From Bacteroidota bacterium (GTDB taxonomy: Bacteria > Bacteroidota > Ignavibacteria > Ignavibacteriales > Melioribacteraceae): a stretch of DNA of 37,828 nt. The translations under genes and the position numbers were made by a program. Shown one piece after another: positions 1 to 7,356 of the stretch; position 1 is the first letter of the stretch; each line of letters opens with the position of its first letter. The stretch is taken from assembly GCA_023381535.1 (NCBI GenBank), contig JAMCSN010000220.1:1-37828 (forward strand), read 5' to 3'. Below the pieces are notes generated by a model, which had not been told where the DNA came from, did not search any database, and was given only the letters and a program-made list of their open reading frames with translations.

Positions 1-54
1 GAGATTTTCAACATTATGTCGCCCCGCTGGGGCTTTGACTGTTTTTGGTGCATG

Positions 55-240
55 GAGTGCTACCAATATGCCGCTCCTATCGGAGCTTTTAGAAATGGCG
101 TTCGCGTTGTTTTGTAGTGTTCATAGTCCCGGAGGGACGAAATATTGGTAGAAAGGTTGTCACCTCCCTTAGTTTAAGATCCAGAGGAGCGACATATGTC
201 GAAGGTATAAAATTATTTCAACCTTCTTTTGCGTAAGGTG
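55..240 (+). repeat. REP-like repeat block R1, copy 1
   Basis: About 186 bp that recur, inverted and nearly identical, at 33415-33604. The block holds short imperfect palindromes with alternating orientation: GCTCCTATCGGAGC near 73-86, GTCCCGGAGGGAC near 125-137 and CCAGAGGAG near 181-189. A related palindrome, GCCCCGCTGGGGC, lies just outside at about 21-33. No reading frame is preserved between copies. It resembles REP/BIME-type intergenic repeats; the family is not identified. Confidence 0.85.
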
Positions 241-299
241 AATTATAAATTAGAAACGACCATATGACAACTGTTTTTGAAGAGAGTAGTACGAATGTA
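229..299 (+). repeat. dispersed repeat block C, copy 1
   Basis: A module running from TTGCGTAAGGTGAATTATAA through ATGACAACTGTTTTTGAAGA to GTAGTACGAATGTA. Related copies, full or partial, lie at 4598-4680 (-), 6918-7001 (-), 10570-10637 (+), 10779-10818 (+) and 10848-10913 (+). Every copy contains an ATG followed by about 14 open codons, but the frame after that differs in each copy, so I treat it as a non-coding repeat. Confidence 0.8.
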
Positions 300-311
300 A
301 ATCAAAGAGGC

Positions 312-806
312 GTTCGCTCAACAGTAGTTTCAGTGACGCGCTTGCTGCCAGGCAAGGAGAGATAAGCTGTTTCGACATGGGTACAATTTTGAACGGGTGT
401 TATTTGCAGTGTCGATTCGGAGAATCGACCTACACTTATATTTCGTATCGTCAAGTCGTACTCGGCGCAAAATGTTTTTTTCTCTTCGCCGATTTTGAAT
501 CGGCGTTACGTGATATTTTATACTTTGTAGAGCGAACAGCCTGTTCGCTCAACAGTAGTTTCAGTGACGCGCTTGTTGCCAGGCAAGGAGAGATAAGCTG
601 TTTCGAAAAGGGCACAATTTTGAACGGGTGTTATTTGCAGTGTCGATTCGGAGAATCGACCTACACTTATATTTCGTATCGCCGAGTCGCACTCGGCGCA
701 AAATGTTTTTTTTCTCTTCGCCGATTTTGAATCGGCGTTACGTGATATTTTATACTTTGTAGAGCGAACATGCTTTATTGAGCGAACAGGCTGTTCGCTC
801 AACAGT
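312..806 (+). repeat. tandem 231-bp hairpin cassette (two units plus a stub)
   Basis: Two near-identical units begin at 312 and 543 (period 231), and a short third start lies at 793. Each unit carries several hairpin-forming palindromes: GTCGATTCGGAGAATCGAC, CCGAGTCGCACTCGG (degraded in unit 1), GCCGATTTTGAATCGGC, and at the unit joint GAGCGAACAGCCTGTTCGCT. Pieces of the same cassette recur at about 4407-4600. Open frames across it (for example 377-730) only mirror the duplication and are not believed to be genes. Confidence 0.85.
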
Positions 807-829
807 AACTTCGCAGACGCGCGGGTAGG

Positions 830-950
830 GAAGACTCGGAGAGTTACGGAGAAGGAATGTAGGGGTCGGCGCGTTTTTCAATGCTGGGCAAACCTTTGGA
901 AGACTCGGAGAGTTACGGAGAAGGAATGTAGGGGCTGAATATATTCAGCC
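830..950 (+). repeat. 36-bp direct repeat pair and terminal palindrome
   Basis: A 36-bp sequence beginning GAAGACTCGGAGAGTTACGG occurs at 830-865 and 899-934 (period 69). The second copy runs into the perfect palindrome GGCTGAATATATTCAGCC at 933-950. This ends the repeat-rich stretch; 23 bp further on the Pho-box-like array begins. No gene is seen here. Confidence 0.75.
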
Positions 951-972
951 TTTACAGTTAACGAATTAGAAT

Positions 973-1010
973 TTAACAATTTATTAATATCAGCTTAACA
1001 CTCAGGTAAT
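973..1010 (+). promoter_or_regulatory. Pho-box-like array (4 x 11 bp) before an sRNA-like transcript
   Basis: Half-sites TTAAC (973), TTAAT (984), TTAAC (995) and GTAAT (1006) are spaced exactly 11 bp apart. The spacing matches the PhoB direct-repeat box and the five other arrays in this window. A weak -7-like element, TGATCTTG, starts at 1020. Unlike the other arrays, the next gene start (1206) is 196 bp away and a terminator lies between. PhoB binding is inferred. Confidence 0.75.
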
Positions 1011-1033
1011 ATGAAATTGTGATCTTGCATTTG

Positions 1034-1133
1034 AAATTAAAGGCGACTCCCATAGAATACCCTGGTACTCCCACGAAAGGGTACATACAACCGACCTCGG
1101 ATTCCCTCCTTGCCCTTGGAGGGAATCTTTTTT
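1034..1133 (+). ncRNA. candidate phosphate-regulated small RNA or attenuated leader
   Basis: A transcript started by the upstream array would begin near 1034 and run about 100 nt into the strong terminator at 1100-1133. It would contain a first hairpin, TACCCT (1058-1063) paired with AGGGTA (1078-1083), and then the terminator hairpin. No convincing start codon with a ribosome site and no sensible peptide is seen inside. It may be a free small RNA, or a leader that attenuates the downstream exported-protein gene. The transcription start is estimated, not known. Confidence 0.5.
1100..1133 (+). terminator. rho-independent terminator
   Basis: GATTCCCTCC (1100-1109) pairs perfectly with GGAGGGAATC (1118-1127) across an 8-nt loop, followed by TTTTTT (1128-1133). 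It lies between a Pho-box-like array and the next gene, not after an annotated gene. Confidence 0.85.
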
Positions 1134-1205
1134 ATTCCGTTTCCTTGTGGGCTGTTTGCTTTACAGTGAAACTGATTCTTTTGAAAGTAACCAAGAGCAA
1201 TCTAA

Positions 1206-1874
1206 ATGAAAAAAAATATTTTTCTTTTAATAACAACTCTTCTTATTTCAAGCTCAGTTTATTCTTTCAGCAAAGAGAAAAACGGTTATTCTTACATTGA
1301 CGCTTACTTTCCCGTTAGAGCCAAATTAACTTTTCAGTCGTCGTTTGGACAAACCGTTACCGAGTACATTAGGTTCGGCAAAGATATTCTTGTGATCAAC
1401 AACGAAGGAGAGAAATTCAAATACAAGCAAACTATGCTGGTAAAAGATGACGGAATCTACGTTACGGAAACATACCAGTATTTGAAACTTTTTCTCTTTT
1501 TCAAAAAGGAAGCGACCTACACATACAGCAAACCGCTTTTGCGTTTGCCCAATCCGCTGATTCCGGGAACAGAATGGAAAAGTGAATGTGACGAATACTG
1601 TAACGGCGATACGGGCAAGGTAAAGTTAACCGGCAAAGTCGGTGAAAAAGAAATTGTAAAACTGAAATCGGGAAGTTATGAAGCCGTCAAAGTTGAGAGC
1701 TTAATCGAAGGATCGTCGGGTGTGAAAAATCAAATTACCGAATGGTACGCCGAGGGAATCGGATTGATAAAAGCGAACATAAAAATTGGCGGAGGCGGAT
1801 TTCCCGGCTTGCTTCGCGACGCACTCGGTTACGGTGATATTGATTTTGAGCTTGATAACATTAAGCGGGAGTGA
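1206..1874 (+). CDS. exported protein, TapB/DUF3108-like
   Basis: A 222-residue protein with a clear signal peptide (about residues 1-20, MKKNIFLLITTLLISSSVYS). The rest is strand-rich: charged turns alternate with sheet-like segments, and the C-terminal ITEWYAEGIGLIKANI is the kind of segment found in TapB/DUF3108-type periplasmic proteins of Bacteroidota. Its function is unknown. The ATG at 1206 follows the weak site AAGAGCAATCTAA, a leader ending very like the one before the porin at 18829. It converges on olsF with a 14-bp gap. Its promoter is unclear: the Pho-box-like array upstream is separated from it by a strong terminator, so it is either read through or has its own start. The family assignment is by recognition only. 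Confidence 0.8.
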   Translation: MKKNIFLLITTLLISSSVYSFSKEKNGYSYIDAYFPVRAKLTFQSSFGQTVTEYIRFGKDILVINNEGEKFKYKQTMLVKDDGIYVTETYQYLKLFLFFKKEATYTYSKPLLRLPNPLIPGTEWKSECDEYCNGDTGKVKLTGKVGEKEIVKLKSGSYEAVKVESLIEGSSGVKNQITEWYAEGIGLIKANIKIGGGGFPGLLRDALGYGDIDFELDNIKRE

Positions 1875-1888
1875 TTGCCGGATTGCTT

Positions 1889-3643
1889 TCAAACCGGCTC
1901 AACAACAGAATTTAAGCAGCCGCAGGTAACGTACTTCTCAAACTTTTCTTGTTTTATCTTTTTCACATCAACTAGAATTAAACCATCAACGCAGTTATTG
2001 AAATCGGGATCAAAACCGAAATCTAGAAAACTTACGCCTCCTTTTTCGCAAAGTTCCGAGTAGTGCTTATAAAGTATTGGAACCGAATAGCCGAGCGTCT
2101 TCAAAATGTTTTTCAATTTTCTGTAATCGTCTTTTTGATTTGCCGAGTTAAAAATGCTTGCACATTCGATTTTTTTTGTTTCGCTGATGGTGAACGGTTG
2201 CTTTGAAAATGCCAGCCCGGTGTTTCCGCCAAACCACTTATTGAAGTAAGAAACTAAAAGTTCTTTGGATAATTCGGAATAGTTGCTGCTGATGCTTACT
2301 CCGCCGAATAAATATTTGACTTCCGGAAATTTGTATAAATAAGCGCCGATGCCCTGCCAAAGGTAGCTGAGTGCATTTGTGTTCCAATATTTTTGCTGAA
2401 CAAAACTTCTGCCGAGTTCAATTGCCGACGGAAGATAGTTTGTTCTGAACTCATCGCTGAAATGAAATAGGGTGGAAGTATAAAATCCATTTTTGCCGAG
2501 TTCGTTCGGGACATTCGCGCCGTTAACAATTCTATAAGCGCCGACAATATCGAGATCCAGCTCGTTCCAAACAATAATGTGAGAATAGCGGCTGTCAAAC
2601 TTATCCATGTCAAGCCGCTTGCCGGTTCCTTCATCAACTTTTCTGAAAGTCAGTTCCCTCAGTCGCGCGATTTCTGTAACACACTGTGGAGATTCTTTTT
2701 GATCGGTTAAATAAATTCTCATTCCGTTGTGAGTGATGCCTAAAAGGTCGGCGTTGTTCAATTCCTTTTTAATCACTCTGGCGTCTGCCGGCGGACTAAC
2801 ATTTTTTTCGGTTAAGAAAATGATTTTTTTGTTTTTCCCAACTCTCTCCGTGTGCTTTCGTAAAATTTTTGTCTGGTATGTTTCATTGATGAATGAGGAA
2901 CTGAAAACTTTAGCCGGTATCGGGTCGCCGATCTTTATGCGGAAAGATTTGTTCTTCTTATTGAAGAGCTCATACGAAAAGAGCAGCATTGAAATTCTTT
3001 TGCTCAAAACGGAAACGGTGTAAAAGAGAACGGAATTTTTAGCTTGAATCCAAATCGGCAGAATGGGTGAATTGTGTTTCTTGGCAAAGTGCACTGCGCC
3101 TTTACGCCATTTTGAATCCATAATTCTGAACCAACTGAGTCTTGAAACAGTGCCTGCCGGAAAGATTATTATGGCATGGTCTTTATCCAGCCACTCACTT
3201 ATCAATTTAATATTTTTTTTCTGAACCGACTTATCGTAAATGTTATAAGGAAGAAAATGTTCGTTAAGATTTTCAAAACACATCACGATGTCGTTTGCCA
3301 CAATTTTTACGTCGCGTCGAACGTGAAAGACTGCTCTAAGCAAAACAAGACTATCAAGAGCACCGGTCGGGTGATTAGCTACGCATATTACTTTTCCCTC
3401 GCATGGAATTCTGTTCAAGTCGGTTTGCGATATCAAAGAAGAGAAACCAAGTTCTTCAAAGATTTCATCGATAAAATGTTTTGCGCTTAGGTGATCATTT
3501 TTAACCAGAAATTCGTTGATTCTATCGAGCAGCAATAATTTATTTAGTAAAAACAAAACCAACTTTTGGTATGCGGGCGGCTTTTTGGAAAAACCGGAAT
3601 CAAATCTTTCTACGATGCTTCTTTTCAGCTCGATCCTATTCAT
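1889..3643 (-). CDS. olsF: OlsF-type bifunctional ornithine/amino-acid lipid synthase
   Basis: A 584-residue fusion of two acyltransferases. The N-terminal half is PlsC/LPLAT-like, with the NHPTGALD motif (residues 90-97) and FPAGTVSR near 161-168. The C-terminal half (about 290-450) is an acetyltransferase-5/OlsB-like GNAT domain, with a segment LWQGIGAYLYKFPEVKYLFG typical of that family. In characterised OlsF proteins the C-terminal domain N-acylates ornithine (or another amino acid) and the N-terminal domain then O-acylates the product, giving a phosphorus-free membrane lipid. The substrate here could be glycine or another amino acid. It is the third gene after a Pho-box-like array (4334-4371), 41 bp behind the 111-residue gene, which fits lipid replacement during phosphate starvation. 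No strong ribosome site precedes the ATG. Confidence 0.85.
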   Translation of the reverse strand: MNRIELKRSIVERFDSGFSKKPPAYQKLVLFLLNKLLLLDRINEFLVKNDHLSAKHFIDEIFEELGFSSLISQTDLNRIPCEGKVICVANHPTGALDSLVLLRAVFHVRRDVKIVANDIVMCFENLNEHFLPYNIYDKSVQKKNIKLISEWLDKDHAIIIFPAGTVSRLSWFRIMDSKWRKGAVHFAKKHNSPILPIWIQAKNSVLFYTVSVLSKRISMLLFSYELFNKKNKSFRIKIGDPIPAKVFSSSFINETYQTKILRKHTERVGKNKKIIFLTEKNVSPPADARVIKKELNNADLLGITHNGMRIYLTDQKESPQCVTEIARLRELTFRKVDEGTGKRLDMDKFDSRYSHIIVWNELDLDIVGAYRIVNGANVPNELGKNGFYTSTLFHFSDEFRTNYLPSAIELGRSFVQQKYWNTNALSYLWQGIGAYLYKFPEVKYLFGGVSISSNYSELSKELLVSYFNKWFGGNTGLAFSKQPFTISETKKIECASIFNSANQKDDYRKLKNILKTLGYSVPILYKHYSELCEKGGVSFLDFGFDPDFNNCVDGLILVDVKKIKQEKFEKYVTCGCLNSVVEPV

Positions 3644-3684
3644 AAGCTGTTTGCTATGCGAATCGATGACGGCGGGAGCGGCAA

Positions 3685-4020
3685 TTATGCCTCAATACCG
3701 GTTTTATATTTTTCGTCTTCGAGCGGAGAGAAAAGCTTGTATTTATCTCCGAGCGCTTCAACAAAAAAATCCACGGTTTCGGTAGGAAGATTAAGCCAAT
3801 GTTTGTTAACAAGAATTTCCAGCAAGATTTTGTTTTCTTTTTTGGATAAGTCTTTCAGAATAGCTCTTTCTTCGAACGAGAGTTTTTTCTTGTATTCGTC
3901 TTCACTTCGAATTTTTTTATAGATGTTCCGTTTGTAACGGGATATCCTGTAAAGCTCGCTAACGAGTTCTTCGAAGAATGGAGAATTGTATAACGCAATT
4001 TCAAAATTGATGTTAGCCAT
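3685..4020 (-). CDS. hypothetical protein in the olsF operon
   Basis: A 111-residue soluble protein, rich in charged and helical segments, with no signal peptide or membrane segment. I do not recognise the family. The start is supported by GGAGGT seven bases before the ATG. It lies 42 bp after the small membrane protein gene and 41 bp before olsF, all on one strand, so the three are probably one transcript. The context suggests a role linked to lipid synthesis or phosphate starvation, but nothing in the protein shows this. Confidence 0.75.
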   Translation of the reverse strand: MANINFEIALYNSPFFEELVSELYRISRYKRNIYKKIRSEDEYKKKLSFEERAILKDLSKKENKILLEILVNKHWLNLPTETVDFFVEALGDKYKLFSPLEDEKYKTGIEA

Positions 4021-4062
4021 TGTTACTAACCTCCGAACGGTATATTTTCATCCGTTCACTCA

Positions 4063-4293
4063 CTAAAAAGTTGGCGTTGAAAATGGAATCTTCCGGTCGA
4101 TTCCTAAATTTATTTGTTCTTCTTTTTCCATTGTTTGCTCGTTGGGTAGTAAGCGTAACACAATGATTGCTAGAATCGAAAATAGAAAACCCATAACAAA
4201 CCAATCCTGCTGCGATCTTCCTTTCCGTTTAGCTTCGTACGAACAAAACACCCCGAAGAGCAATCCAATTATTGAAAACCAAAGACCGAACAT
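4063..4293 (-). CDS. small two-helix membrane protein, first gene of the olsF operon
   Basis: A 76-residue protein with two hydrophobic helices (about 2-17 and 31-47) joined by a basic loop, AKRKGRSQQDWF. This layout, helix-KKGRS-like loop-W-helix, occurs in many small uncharacterised bacterial inner-membrane proteins. The start has a textbook AGGAGGT seven bases upstream. The gene start lies 41 bp downstream of the last Pho-box-like half-site. The function is unknown; I infer co-expression with olsF during phosphate limitation. Confidence 0.75.
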   Translation of the reverse strand: MFGLWFSIIGLLFGVFCSYEAKRKGRSQQDWFVMGFLFSILAIIVLRLLPNEQTMEKEEQINLGIDRKIPFSTPTF

Positions 4294-4315
4294 TCTAACC
4301 TCCTGTTGATTGATG

Positions 4316-4371
4316 CAAATATTAGTTTTAAATGTTAATTGGCGATTACGGAATTGTTAAGTAATTGTTAA
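4316..4371 (-). promoter_or_regulatory. Pho-box-like array and -7 element of the olsF operon
   Basis: Read on the minus strand, half-sites TTAAC (4371), TTAAC (4360), GTAAT (4349) and TTAAC (4338) are spaced exactly 11 bp apart. Fifteen bases after the first base of the last half-site comes AATATTTG (4323-4316), one mismatch from TAnnTTTG. This is the same geometry as the porin-pst promoter. Confidence 0.8.
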
Positions 4372-4399
4372 TTCGGTGTGGAATAATGGCGGCGAATGG

Positions 4400-4946
4400 G
4401 GATATTTCGTATCGTCGAGTCGCACTCGGTGCAAAATGTTTTTTTCTCTTTGCCGATTCGGAGAATCGACCTACACTTATATTTCGTATCTCTTTGCCGA
4501 TTTTGAATTGGCGTTACGTGATATTTTGTACTTTGTAGAGCGACCATGCTTTGTTGAGCGAACAGACCTGTCTCGCCTTGCGAGCCAAGGCGGGCTGTTC
4601 GCTCTACATTCGTACTACTCTTTTCAAAAACAGTTGTCATGCGGTTGTTTCTAATTTATAACTCACCTTACGCAACTTTTGTTAATACAAGCACTCTTAA
4701 TCTTGATCTTACTCATAATCGTGATCTTTTTAAGAGTTAACTGCGGATTAAGATCAAGAGCTCGCCTTGTTTCCCGTCTCGCCTTCGGCTTGCCGAGGCG
4801 GACGCTCTTCGAAGCGGGCAAGATCAAGACGAAGAATACGATTCACAACAATTTCATGACCATGCTCATGTTCATAATCATAATCGCTTTTAATTAAGCA
4901 AAAACTAGAGCAAGATCAAGATTATGATCAAGATCAAGACCGTTCA
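4400..4946. repeat. mosaic repeat region (hairpin cassette, block C, hexamer tract)
   Basis: From left to right: a rearranged piece of the hairpin cassette of 312-806 (about 4407-4597), a reverse copy of block C (4598-4680), then a degenerate GATCAA/TTGATC hexamer tract (about 4680-4942). The tract is interrupted at about 4758-4822 by a GC-rich insert opening with GAGCTCGCC and closing with GAAGCGGGCAAGATC. The open frames at 4376-4654 and 4679-4897 are products of the repeats. No gene is supported. Confidence 0.75.
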
Positions 4947-5047
4947 TGAGTCTACTCTAAAAAGGTATTTCAGTTGCCCAAAAGTTACGATTCCGGTATA
5001 AATTAGCAGCAGAAAAATTTGAAAATGACCTTTTTAGATTCGCCTCA
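4947..5047 (+). mobile_element. 101-bp MITE, copy 1
   Basis: The element begins TGAGTCTACTCTAAAAAGGT and ends with the imperfect reverse complement of that sequence (18 of 21 terminal positions match, counting the A before it). It is flanked by a perfect 4-bp duplication, TTCA (4943-4946 and 5048-5051). Three further copies of identical length lie at 9957, 10674 and 34753. It has no coding capacity, so it must have been moved by a transposase encoded elsewhere. Confidence 0.88.
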
Positions 5048-5097
5048 TTCATATTTTTTACGTAACGTGAGTTAATAAATTGAATGCCGCTAAGAAA

Positions 5098-6735
5098 TTA
5101 TTTGCTGTTCAACTCCAATATCGGTTTACCAATAGACGATGTTGGTTCCGTCAAATGCAGCAAGCTGCAGATAGTTGGCGCAATGTCTATTGTGTAAACG
5201 GGCTCGTTCAGTTCGCGGTGCTGAATTCCCCAGCCGAAGAACAGCAGCGGGACATGCGAGTCGTATGAATTGCGCGTGCCGTGAGTTACTCTGTCTTCTC
5301 CGGCATTGAACTGAAAATTTGGCTGGAGCTCAATTGCAATATCGCCGGAACGCTGAAAGTGAAAACCATTAAGAATAAAATTATCGGAATCTCTCTTTGC
5401 ATGCTCGTTCAGTAAGTCATTTCTCTTACGTACAACCGCAATCTCGGGAAATTGCGAATAGAGGTAATCCGAAATCTTCTCTTCAACATCAGAGACTTTT
5501 AGATTTGCCGATTCAATTTTTGTGTAGTTAAGGTAGATCTGCTTATTGATAAATTTTTCTACGATGCCGTCGATGTTGAGTTCTCTTTTTGCAAAAGCGT
5601 TCACGGAATCCCTAATAATTTTTGGATCGAAATTGCTGGCGGGAATTCTCAAATCGTTTAAGTGTTCGGGTACTTCAACAGCGCCGTGATCTGCCGTTAG
5701 GAAAAGTAAATAATTGTTCTTTCCAATGTGTTTATCAAGAAGTTTTAGAAGTTCGCCAATCTGCCGATCCAGCTTAATATAAGTGTCTTCAATTTCTTCC
5801 GAGTTGGGTCCGTACTCATGACCGATGTAATCGGTTGATGAGAAACTGATTGCAAGAAAATTGGTTGCGCCGGTTCCGTCTAATTTTTCGTTTGAAAGAA
5901 TCGCGTTTACAAAATCTAAAAGTATTTGGTTGCCAAACGGCGTGTATCTGAGAGTCTCGTATTTGGTTTTCGGGTCGATGTTCTTGAAGCTATGCGGAAA
6001 CGTATTTTTCCCTTCGTGAAATAAATCCGGTTCGTACTTCGCATCATCCGGCGAATTTATTTGGTACATGCCGGCGGGCATCGACATTGTCCAATCTTTG
6101 TTTAAATAGTGATCAGCTAATTTACTTTCGTTAAATTTTTCTACCCATGCCGGAAGAGTTTTCATATAATAAGTAGAAGAAATAAATTTTCCAGATTCAC
6201 CGTCGTACCAATAGACTTCGTCGGCACTGTGTCCACCCGGCAGTATTGCGCCCCGGTCTTTGAGCGAAACTGAAATAACTTTCGACATACCGTTCGACGC
6301 AATCTTCAACTCGTCTGTCATTGTGGTTGCAAGTAAATTTTTCGGCGACATTTTCCCTTCTGCACCATCTGTTCCAACTCCGTTAACAGAATTGTCGTCG
6401 CAGCAATAAATTACTTTGCCGGTTTTTCTATCATACCAGTTATTGCTGATTATTCCATGATAGTACGGCGTGGTTCCGGTATAAATTGAAGAATGCCCCG
6501 GCGCAGTGTAGAGCGGCACATAATTGAAATGGGCATAAGTAAAGTTTGTTCCTTCGTTCATTAAGCGGCTGAACCCATCCTTGCCGTAGTTTGACCGGAA
6601 CCTGTATAAATAATCGAAACGCATTTGATCGACGACAATGCCTACCACGAGTTTTGGCTTTGCCGGAGTTTGAGCAAACAATACCGCCGAATAAAACGTC
6701 AGAAGCGCAAACAAAAGGAGAAATTTATTTTTCAT
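5098..6735 (-). CDS. pafA: PafA-type alkaline phosphatase
   Basis: A 545-residue protein with a signal peptide (1-21) and the alkaline-phosphatase superfamily fold. Its catalytic set matches Elizabethkingia PafA: metal ligand D36 (VVDQMRFD), nucleophile T77 (YTAPGHSS), N98 (ISNNWYD), K159 and R161 (SLKDRGA), metal ligands in SSTDYIGHEYGP and TADHGA, and a late His in THGTRNSYDSH. Threonine rather than serine as nucleophile is characteristic of PafA. It hydrolyses phosphomonoesters in the periplasm, releasing phosphate for the Pst system encoded in the same window. It stands alone between repeat blocks, and its upstream region lacks a clean Pho-box-like array, in keeping with reports that PafA is made regardless of phosphate in other Bacteroidota. 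Confidence 0.93.
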   Translation of the reverse strand: MKNKFLLLFALLTFYSAVLFAQTPAKPKLVVGIVVDQMRFDYLYRFRSNYGKDGFSRLMNEGTNFTYAHFNYVPLYTAPGHSSIYTGTTPYYHGIISNNWYDRKTGKVIYCCDDNSVNGVGTDGAEGKMSPKNLLATTMTDELKIASNGMSKVISVSLKDRGAILPGGHSADEVYWYDGESGKFISSTYYMKTLPAWVEKFNESKLADHYLNKDWTMSMPAGMYQINSPDDAKYEPDLFHEGKNTFPHSFKNIDPKTKYETLRYTPFGNQILLDFVNAILSNEKLDGTGATNFLAISFSSTDYIGHEYGPNSEEIEDTYIKLDRQIGELLKLLDKHIGKNNYLLFLTADHGAVEVPEHLNDLRIPASNFDPKIIRDSVNAFAKRELNIDGIVEKFINKQIYLNYTKIESANLKVSDVEEKISDYLYSQFPEIAVVRKRNDLLNEHAKRDSDNFILNGFHFQRSGDIAIELQPNFQFNAGEDRVTHGTRNSYDSHVPLLFFGWGIQHRELNEPVYTIDIAPTICSLLHLTEPTSSIGKPILELNSK

Positions 6736-6829
6736 TTTCTATCCTAAATTTTACGGGTTGGAAAATTAACGATTATAATTCTAAATCTGAACTGCCGATT
6801 AAGTCAAACGTGAAAAGTGAAAGGTGAAA

Positions 6830-7345
6830 CGGAAAACCTGCCTGCCGGCACGCTTCGGTAAGCCGGGACAGCGAGGCCCCGCTCCGCTCTCGCGAAGGCG
6901 AGGCAAGAAAGCGGTCTGTTCGCTCTACATTCGTACTACTCTTTTTAAAAACAGTTGTCATGCGGTTGTTTCTAATTTATAACTCACCTTACGTAACTTT
7001 TGTTAATACAAGCACTCTTAATCTTGATCTTACTCATAATCATAATCGCTTTTGTTTAATTTACACAACGGGTTAAAAAATTACTTTTGTCCATTTTTAT
7101 TCAACATTTTAATTTGATCATGAACAAGATCAAAATTATGAATAAGAATAGGATCTTATGAACCCGATGAAGAACACAAGTCATAATATTCTCATGATCA
7201 TGATCGTGCTCATAATCATAATCGCTTTTGTTTGATCAAAATCATGAGCTCGCCTCGACTCGCCTTGCGTTGCCACAGGCGAAGCAGGTTCGATCCCGAC
7301 TCATCGGAGCGAAGCGGGCAAGACCATAATTCATAACCTTTTTTA
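6830..7345. repeat. mosaic repeat region between pafA and the glycosyltransferases
   Basis: A GC-rich segment (about 6837-6916) is followed by a reverse copy of block C (6918-7001). Two hexamer-like tracts built on CATAATC, GATCATG and GATCAAG (about 7001-7050 and 7115-7250) follow. Between about 7245 and 7325 lies another GC-rich insert opening GAGCTCGCC and closing GAAGCGGGCAAGA. No gene is seen. Confidence 0.7.
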
Positions 7346-7356
7346 GGTAACATAAA

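Noticed and set aside
264..300. Recurrent ATG-started micro-frame beginning MTTVFE in block C copies
   Set aside because: The first 15 codons are open in all copies, but this follows from DNA identity; downstream frames differ and no ribosome site is present.
377..730. Open frame of 117 codons on the + strand (and its partner at 518-802 on the - strand)
   Set aside because: It spans the tandem hairpin cassette and its peptide simply repeats with the DNA; no ribosome site or codon bias.
300..960. CRISPR array
   Set aside because: Repeats are long, few and contiguous without unique spacers of constant length; no cas genes are present.
1876..1905. GCCGG/CCGGC inverted repeat between the converging 222-residue gene and olsF as a shared terminator
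   Set aside because: Only five pairs and no T-tract on either strand; too weak to call.
4679..4897. Hydrophobic Leu/Ile-rich frame resembling a membrane peptide (similar one at 12055-12276)
   Set aside because: Produced by the TTGATC hexamer tract read in one frame; starts are non-ATG and the frame includes the GC-rich insert.
6765..6802. Pho-box-like array before pafA
   Set aside because: Only the first and fourth half-sites fit the 11-bp register; the middle sites and the -7 distance do not.
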